This document shows positions 20,969-24,859 of a stretch of DNA of 24,859 nucleotides, piece by piece; the stretch's first letter is position 1, and each line of letters starts with the position of its first letter. A program made the position numbers and the translations under genes. Origin of the DNA: an uncultured Eggerthellaceae bacterium (GTDB lineage: Bacteria > Actinomycetota > Coriobacteriia > Coriobacteriales > Eggerthellaceae); NCBI GenBank assembly GCA_934630485.1, contig CAKTWD010000012.1:1-24859 (forward strand), given 5' to 3'. The notes under the pieces were generated by a model. The model did no database searches, was not told the DNA's origin, and saw only the letters and a program-made list of their open reading frames with translations.

Positions 20969-21010
20969 CACGCGCACCTCCTGCCGCAAGGTGGGAGGTG
21001 CTTGCGCGTG
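20969..21010 (+). terminator. Second, large hairpin between binding protein and permease
   Basis: Two-part stem: CACGCG/CGCGTG outer and CACCTCC/GGAGGTG inner, with a 4-nt bulge (CTTG) on the 3' side. Followed by AAAGGG, no T tract. Likely an attenuator or RNA-stability element setting subunit ratios. Confidence 0.6.
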
Positions 21011-21109
21011 AAAGGGAAGTAACGAGGCATTTCGGAAAGCGTCAAGCCCGGCATGTGTCTCCTGTGCGGGCTTCGTTTCCCAAAGCGTCATCGAAAAGGA
21101 AGGAACGAC

Positions 21110-21763
21110 GTGGATTTATCGATTATGTTCGGCCTGCTTGGCCAGGGCCTTATCCTGACGGCGCAGATCTTCGTGATCACGTTGGTTGGCTCGCTGCCCT
21201 TGGGCGTGGTCATCGCGCTTTGCCGCATGAGCAAGTTCAAGCCGTTGTCGTGGCTTGCCAGCATCTACATCTCGTTCATGCGCGGCACGCCGCTCATGCT
21301 TCAGCTGATGGCTCTTATGTTCGGCCCGTACTACCTCTTTCATATGCAGCTTGGCACCGATTGGAAGTTCTGGGCATGCGGCATAGGCTTCATCCTTAAC
21401 TACGCTGCGTACTTCGCGGAGATCTATCGCAGCGGCATTCAGTCCATTCCGCGCGGCCAGTACGAGGCTGCCGAGGTTCTTGGCTACACGCGTTCGCAAA
21501 CGTTCTTCAAGATCGTGCTGCCCCAGGTTGCCAAGCGCATCCTTCCCGCAATGGGCAACGAGATCATCACGCTGGTCAAGGACACCTCGCTTGCGTTCGT
21601 CCTTGGCATCATGGAGATGTTCACCCAGGCTAAGGCCATCGCTGCCTCGCAGGTCAGTATGCTTCCGTACGTCATTGCCGCCGGTATTTACTGGATCATC
21701 AACATCGTGATCGAGTTCATTCTGAGTCGCGTCGAGAAGCGCATGAATTACTACCACGACTAA
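21110..21763 (+). CDS. Amino-acid ABC transporter permease
   Basis: 217-aa HisM/GlnP-type inner membrane permease with about five helices. It starts GTG at 21110 behind AAGGAAGGA (21096-21104); MDLSIMFGLLGQGLILTAQIF is a normal family N-terminus. RGTPLMLQL and the EAA loop (EAAEVLGYTRSQTFFKIVLPQ-type region, near residues 117-138) that docks on the ATPase are clear. It likely forms a homodimer, since only one permease is encoded. The ATPase gene follows after 36 bp. Confidence 0.95.
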   Translation: MDLSIMFGLLGQGLILTAQIFVITLVGSLPLGVVIALCRMSKFKPLSWLASIYISFMRGTPLMLQLMALMFGPYYLFHMQLGTDWKFWACGIGFILNYAAYFAEIYRSGIQSIPRGQYEAAEVLGYTRSQTFFKIVLPQVAKRILPAMGNEIITLVKDTSLAFVLGIMEMFTQAKAIAASQVSMLPYVIAAGIYWIINIVIEFILSRVEKRMNYYHD

Positions 21764-21799
21764 TCTCGCTACTGGCTGTTTGACACAAGGAGCATTCCC

Positions 21800-22594
21800 A
21801 TGTCGGAAAACCCGCAAAACGAAACCGTGCAGACGCTTGTCCAGCTGTCGCACGCGAAGAAAAGCTTCGGTAACACGAAGGTTTTGAAGGACATCTCGCT
21901 TTCGGTGAACAAGGGCGAGGTTCTTTCCATCATCGGCCCGTCGGGCGGCGGCAAGTCAACGCTTCTGCGTTGTTGCACGTTGCTTGAAACGCTCGATTCG
22001 GGCTCGCTGTCGTACGGCGATATCCAGGTTGCGCAGGACAAGGACGGCAAGTCCGTCTACGCGTCGAAGGACACGCTTCGTGCGGCGCGCCAAAGGTTCG
22101 GTCTGGTGTTCCAGAACTTCAACTTGTTCCCGCACTACACGGTGATGAAGAACATCGTCGATGCGCCCATCAACGTGCAAAAGGTCCCTAAAGAGCAGGC
22201 GTACGAAACCGCTCGTGCGCTGCTTGAGAAGATGGGCCTGTCCGGCAAGGAGAACATGGTTCCTTGTGAGCTTTCCGGTGGTCAGCAGCAGCGCGTGGCC
22301 ATTGCCCGTGCGTTGGCGCTGAACCCTGATGTGCTGTTCTTCGACGAGCCCACCAGCGCTCTTGACCCCGAGCTTACCAAAGGCGTTCTGCGCGTCATCC
22401 GCCAACTTGCCGACGAGCATATGACCATGGTCATCGTCACGCATGAGATGGCGTTCGCCCGCGACGTTGCTGACACGGCTGTTTTCATGGATGGCGGTGT
22501 CATCGTCGAACAGGGTCCTGCTGCCGAGGTAATCGGTGACCCCAAGCACGAGCGCACCAAGGCCTTCTTGAGGGGCGATTCGCAGGCCGAGTAA
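21800..22594 (+). CDS. Amino-acid ABC transporter ATP-binding protein
   Basis: 264-aa GlnQ/HisP-type ATPase energising the importer. Walker A GPSGGGKST, Q-loop FQNFNLFPH, ABC signature LSGGQQQR, Walker B VLFFDEPTSALDP and H-loop VTHEM are complete. There is an N-terminal extension of about 12 residues before the core. The Shine-Dalgarno AAGGAGC precedes ATG 21800. The gene ends 11 bp from the convergent GNAT gene with no visible terminator between them. Confidence 0.96.
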   Translation: MSENPQNETVQTLVQLSHAKKSFGNTKVLKDISLSVNKGEVLSIIGPSGGGKSTLLRCCTLLETLDSGSLSYGDIQVAQDKDGKSVYASKDTLRAARQRFGLVFQNFNLFPHYTVMKNIVDAPINVQKVPKEQAYETARALLEKMGLSGKENMVPCELSGGQQQRVAIARALALNPDVLFFDEPTSALDPELTKGVLRVIRQLADEHMTMVIVTHEMAFARDVADTAVFMDGGVIVEQGPAAEVIGDPKHERTKAFLRGDSQAE

Positions 22595-22605
22595 TCGGCT
22601 TCGCG

Positions 22606-23283
22606 CTAGCTCTGGTTGGGCAGGCGCTCCATCAAGGTTTCGCGCAGGTCCTCGCCAGGCATTTCGATTGTTTTGATCTGCTTGAAGCCAACGTGCTCGT
22701 ACAGCGAGATCAGGTTGTCGGAGTAGGTCTCCAAATAACAAGGGACGTTGTGCTCGTCCGCGTATGCGAAGAACGGCTCGATCAAGCGGCGGAAGGCACC
22801 CGTGCCGCGTGCGTTCTTGTCGACGCCGATCACGTAGAAGTGGATGAAGTCATCGTAGCCGGTTTCCTTTGCGCGGCCGGCTTCCCAGTCGAAGTCTGAG
22901 ACGGGCTCAAGGCGTTTGAAGGCTTCGGAGTACGCAGAGGCTTCTTCGGGCGTCATGAAGTCGCGTGCCATTTGGGCGTGCGCCTCGTCCTCGACGGCAG
23001 ACCAACTTACGCCGTTCAGGTCGCTTTTCAGGTAGGCGCCGGTGCAGGCGGCAAGGTCGGGCGTGGCGTAGCAGGCGGGGTAGGGCGTGCCGTACGTGAA
23101 CTCCAAGCGCATGATCTCGCGCGAAAGCTCGAGCTTGCGCTCGTCGCTGACGTTTTCGCCCAAAGCGTCGAGGGTGGCGCGCGTCCAGTTCTCCTCCATG
23201 AAGCTTTCGCCCATCATGTAAGAAAGTTTCTCGATTGTCTGGACGTCTTCTGCGCCAGGCGCGATGAGTCCTTCGATCTTCAT
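22606..23283 (-). CDS. GNAT-family N-acetyltransferase
   Basis: 225-aa acetyltransferase of unknown substrate. The GNAT core lies in the second half: HFYVIGVDKNARGTGAFRRLIEPF (motif A with the acetyl-CoA-binding R-G-x-G), then CYLETYSDNLISLYEHVGF (motif B). The first 90 residues are helical and lack a named domain. The start at 23283 (MKIEGLIAP) is chosen for AGGAG 8 nt upstream over a longer frame from 23337 without one. Convergent with the ABC transporter, divergent from the HtrA gene. Confidence 0.87.
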   Translation of the reverse strand: MKIEGLIAPGAEDVQTIEKLSYMMGESFMEENWTRATLDALGENVSDERKLELSREIMRLEFTYGTPYPACYATPDLAACTGAYLKSDLNGVSWSAVEDEAHAQMARDFMTPEEASAYSEAFKRLEPVSDFDWEAGRAKETGYDDFIHFYVIGVDKNARGTGAFRRLIEPFFAYADEHNVPCYLETYSDNLISLYEHVGFKQIKTIEMPGEDLRETLMERLPNQS

Positions 23284-23456
23284 GTTCTTGCTCCTGTTTG
23301 GTTGGTGGGTTTTCGTTCTGAAGCACCATACCATCATACATTGTGCAACCTGTGGGCATTCGATGCGCCAGTGTTACGCGAAGATGACGATTCGATTCGA
23401 TTCAGCGACATTTCAGATGCTGGTGATATGTTTGCGAAGTCGGACAGACAAAACTA

Positions 23457-23519
23457 TTCGAAGCGTCGGTCGCATGCGCGCGCAAGCGCATAACTCGGCG
23501 TGCGACGCGATGCTTCGAG
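23457..23519. repeat. Long imperfect stem-loop between the GNAT and HtrA genes
   Basis: Outer arms TCGAAGC (23458-23464) / GCTTCGA (23512-23518), inner arms GTCGCA (23469-23474) / TGCGAC (23501-23506), and a terminal ATGCGC/GCGCAT hairpin (23474-23491). It lies 64 bp before the HtrA start, in about 300 bp without a gene. No clear promoter was found around it. Confidence 0.5.
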
Positions 23520-23582
23520 TGAACCCGAAGCAAATGCGGGGCTTGGTTTGATCCGTCTCGTTTCAATCAAGGAGTGGTTTTC

Positions 23583-24859
23583 ATGGTCGATGGTTTCGGC
23601 GGTCAGCAGCCCGGCGCACCCGAGCCCCCGAAGGAATACCGGGGTTCTTCCACGCCGTATACTCAGCGCAGCTCTTCGGGAAGCGCTTCTTCCCATTCTC
23701 CGCACGGTGCCAAGGGAGCCAGTACCGTGAAAACCTTCTTCACGGCGTTTCTGGGTGCTTTGCTTGCGTGCATCTTGGCATTCGCCGGCTTCACGGCGTT
23801 CGGTGCGCTTAGCAGCTCGAAGACGTCTGGAACGTCGGGTTCTTCCGTCACGCTGGGAAGCCAAGCGCCTTCGACCATCAACGTTTCGGGCGAGGATTCC
23901 TCGCTGGCCGAGACGGTTGCCTCGAAGGCGCTCCCTTCGGTTGTGTGCATTTATGTGTACACCAGCCAGTCCAGCTCGTATGGCTACTTCGGCGTGTCGA
24001 ATGACGCCAGCCTTTCGCAATCATCGCTGGGCTCGGGCATCGTCCTTACCGAGGACGGCTACGTGCTTACCAATTATCACGTCGTTGAGGGTAGCGAAGC
24101 GCTTAAGGTGAACGCGGGCGGCCAGGAATACGACGCCGAGGTCGTGGGCACCGACGCTTCAAGCGACCTTGCCGTCATCAAGTTGAAAGATGCTTCGGGC
24201 CTGACCCCTGCCGACATCGGCGATTCCGACGATTTGAACGTGGGTCAGTGGGTCATGACCATTGGCAGCCCCTTCGGCCTTGAGCAGTCCGTGGCAACGG
24301 GCGTTGTGTCGGCAACCAGCCGCTCCGAGATCATCGACAACTCCAGTTATTCCAACGGCAGTTCGCAGGGTAGCTCGTCCATCACCATTTATCCGAACAT
24401 GATCCAAACCGATGCGGCCATCAACCCCGGCAACTCCGGCGGTGCGCTTGTTGACAAGAACGGTAAGGTTATCGGCGTCAACACGCTGATTACTTCCTAT
24501 TCGGGCAATTACTCGGGCGTTGGATTCGCCATCCCGGTCAACTACGCCATCGCCATTGCACAGCAGATCATCGCCGGCGAGACCCCCAGCCACGCGCAGC
24601 TCGGCGTAAGCCTGTCCACGGTCAATTCCGCCAATGCCCAACGCTACGGTTTGGCGGTTTCCGAAGGCGCGTACGTTTCGGCGGTGAGCGCTGGCTCGGG
24701 CGCCGACGAGGCCGGCATCGAAGTTGGCGACATCATCGTTTCGTTCAATGGCAAGAAGATCTCGTCTGCCAGCGATTTGATGGTTGCTGTTCGCGAATGC
24801 TCCATCGACGACACGGTAGACGTGAAGGTCAACCGCGACGGCGCCGAGAAGACGTTCAG
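23583..24859 (+). CDS. Membrane-anchored HtrA/DegP-like serine protease with PDZ domain (3' end outside window)
   Basis: Envelope quality-control protease, open to the last base (425 codons seen). Residues 1-50 are a Pro/Gly/Ser-rich cytoplasmic tail; one transmembrane helix (about 52-76) is followed by a Ser/Thr-rich linker. The trypsin-like domain has the full triad His166 (NYHVVEG), Asp195 (SSDLAVIK) and Ser285 (NPGNSGGAL), plus GSPFGLEQSVATGVVS and GVGFAIPV. A PDZ domain starts near residue 340 (LGVSLSTV...AYVSAVSAGSGADEAGIEVGDIIVSFNG). ATG 23583 follows AAGGAG by 8 nt. This layout is standard for Actinomycetota HtrA. One PDZ is expected; the end is not visible. Confidence 0.95.
   Translation, partial: MVDGFGGQQPGAPEPPKEYRGSSTPYTQRSSSGSASSHSPHGAKGASTVKTFFTAFLGALLACILAFAGFTAFGALSSSKTSGTSGSSVTLGSQAPSTINVSGEDSSLAETVASKALPSVVCIYVYTSQSSSYGYFGVSNDASLSQSSLGSGIVLTEDGYVLTNYHVVEGSEALKVNAGGQEYDAEVVGTDASSDLAVIKLKDASGLTPADIGDSDDLNVGQWVMTIGSPFGLEQSVATGVVSATSRSEIIDNSSYSNGSSQGSSSITIYPNMIQTDAAINPGNSGGALVDKNGKVIGVNTLITSYSGNYSGVGFAIPVNYAIAIAQQIIAGETPSHAQLGVSLSTVNSANAQRYGLAVSEGAYVSAVSAGSGADEAGIEVGDIIVSFNGKKISSASDLMVAVRECSIDDTVDVKVNRDGAEKTF

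Noticed and set aside
23389..23403. Three tandem GATTC units
   Set aside because: Too short to call a functional repeat; likely chance.

Overview
The window looks like ordinary chromosome from a high-GC, low-oxygen Actinomycetota, most likely a Coriobacteriia/Eggerthellaceae-type gut anaerobe. This rests on gene style: an actinobacterial NlpC/P60 enzyme, an LCP protein, multi-cluster ferredoxins, a 'CWE..GC' Cys-rich small protein and a divergent methionyl-tRNA synthetase. The taxon is inference. I see no phage, insertion sequence, CRISPR array, rRNA or tRNA.

Layout. 1-5173: 3' part of a divergent metG, a secreted NlpC/P60 cell-wall hydrolase, rnhA, a GNAT acetyltransferase with a strong terminator, and engB on the minus strand. 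5174-8042: an AT-rich, inverted-repeat-rich intergenic region, then a two-gene unit of an 87-aa single-pass membrane protein and a P1B-like metal ATPase that has Ser-Cys-Gly in place of CPx. This pair is my main candidate for an interesting system (possible ferrosome/Fez-like iron compartment locus). 8043-13007: rpsB-tsf with leader and attenuator structures, murA, and an LCP/LytR_C protein whose usual catalytic residues are not recognisable. 13008-14803: a NifU C-terminal-type Fe-S protein, a Cys-rich small protein, and lgt with a bidirectional terminator. 14835-18530: a DHA2-type MFS transporter fused to two CBS domains (minus), a HdeD/DUF308 membrane protein (plus) and a TauE/SafE permease (minus). 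18711-19862: a four-cluster ferredoxin with a central MvhD/FlpD-like segment. 20071-22594: a polar amino-acid ABC importer (lipoprotein, permease, ATPase) with strong hairpins after the binding protein. 22606-24859: a GNAT acetyltransferase (minus) and the 5' part of a membrane-anchored HtrA/DegP-like protease that runs off the window.

How the genes fit together. Translation (metG, rpsB, tsf, engB), envelope building (NlpC/P60, murA, LCP, lgt, HtrA) and metal/redox handling (metal ATPase, NifU, ferredoxin fusion) dominate. Many genes have their own promoter. Several start from extended -10 sites (TGnTAnnnT) with very short leaders, and several promoters lie directly on the edge of the previous gene's terminator hairpin. 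Most starts given here were chosen by Shine-Dalgarno position rather than by longest open frame.
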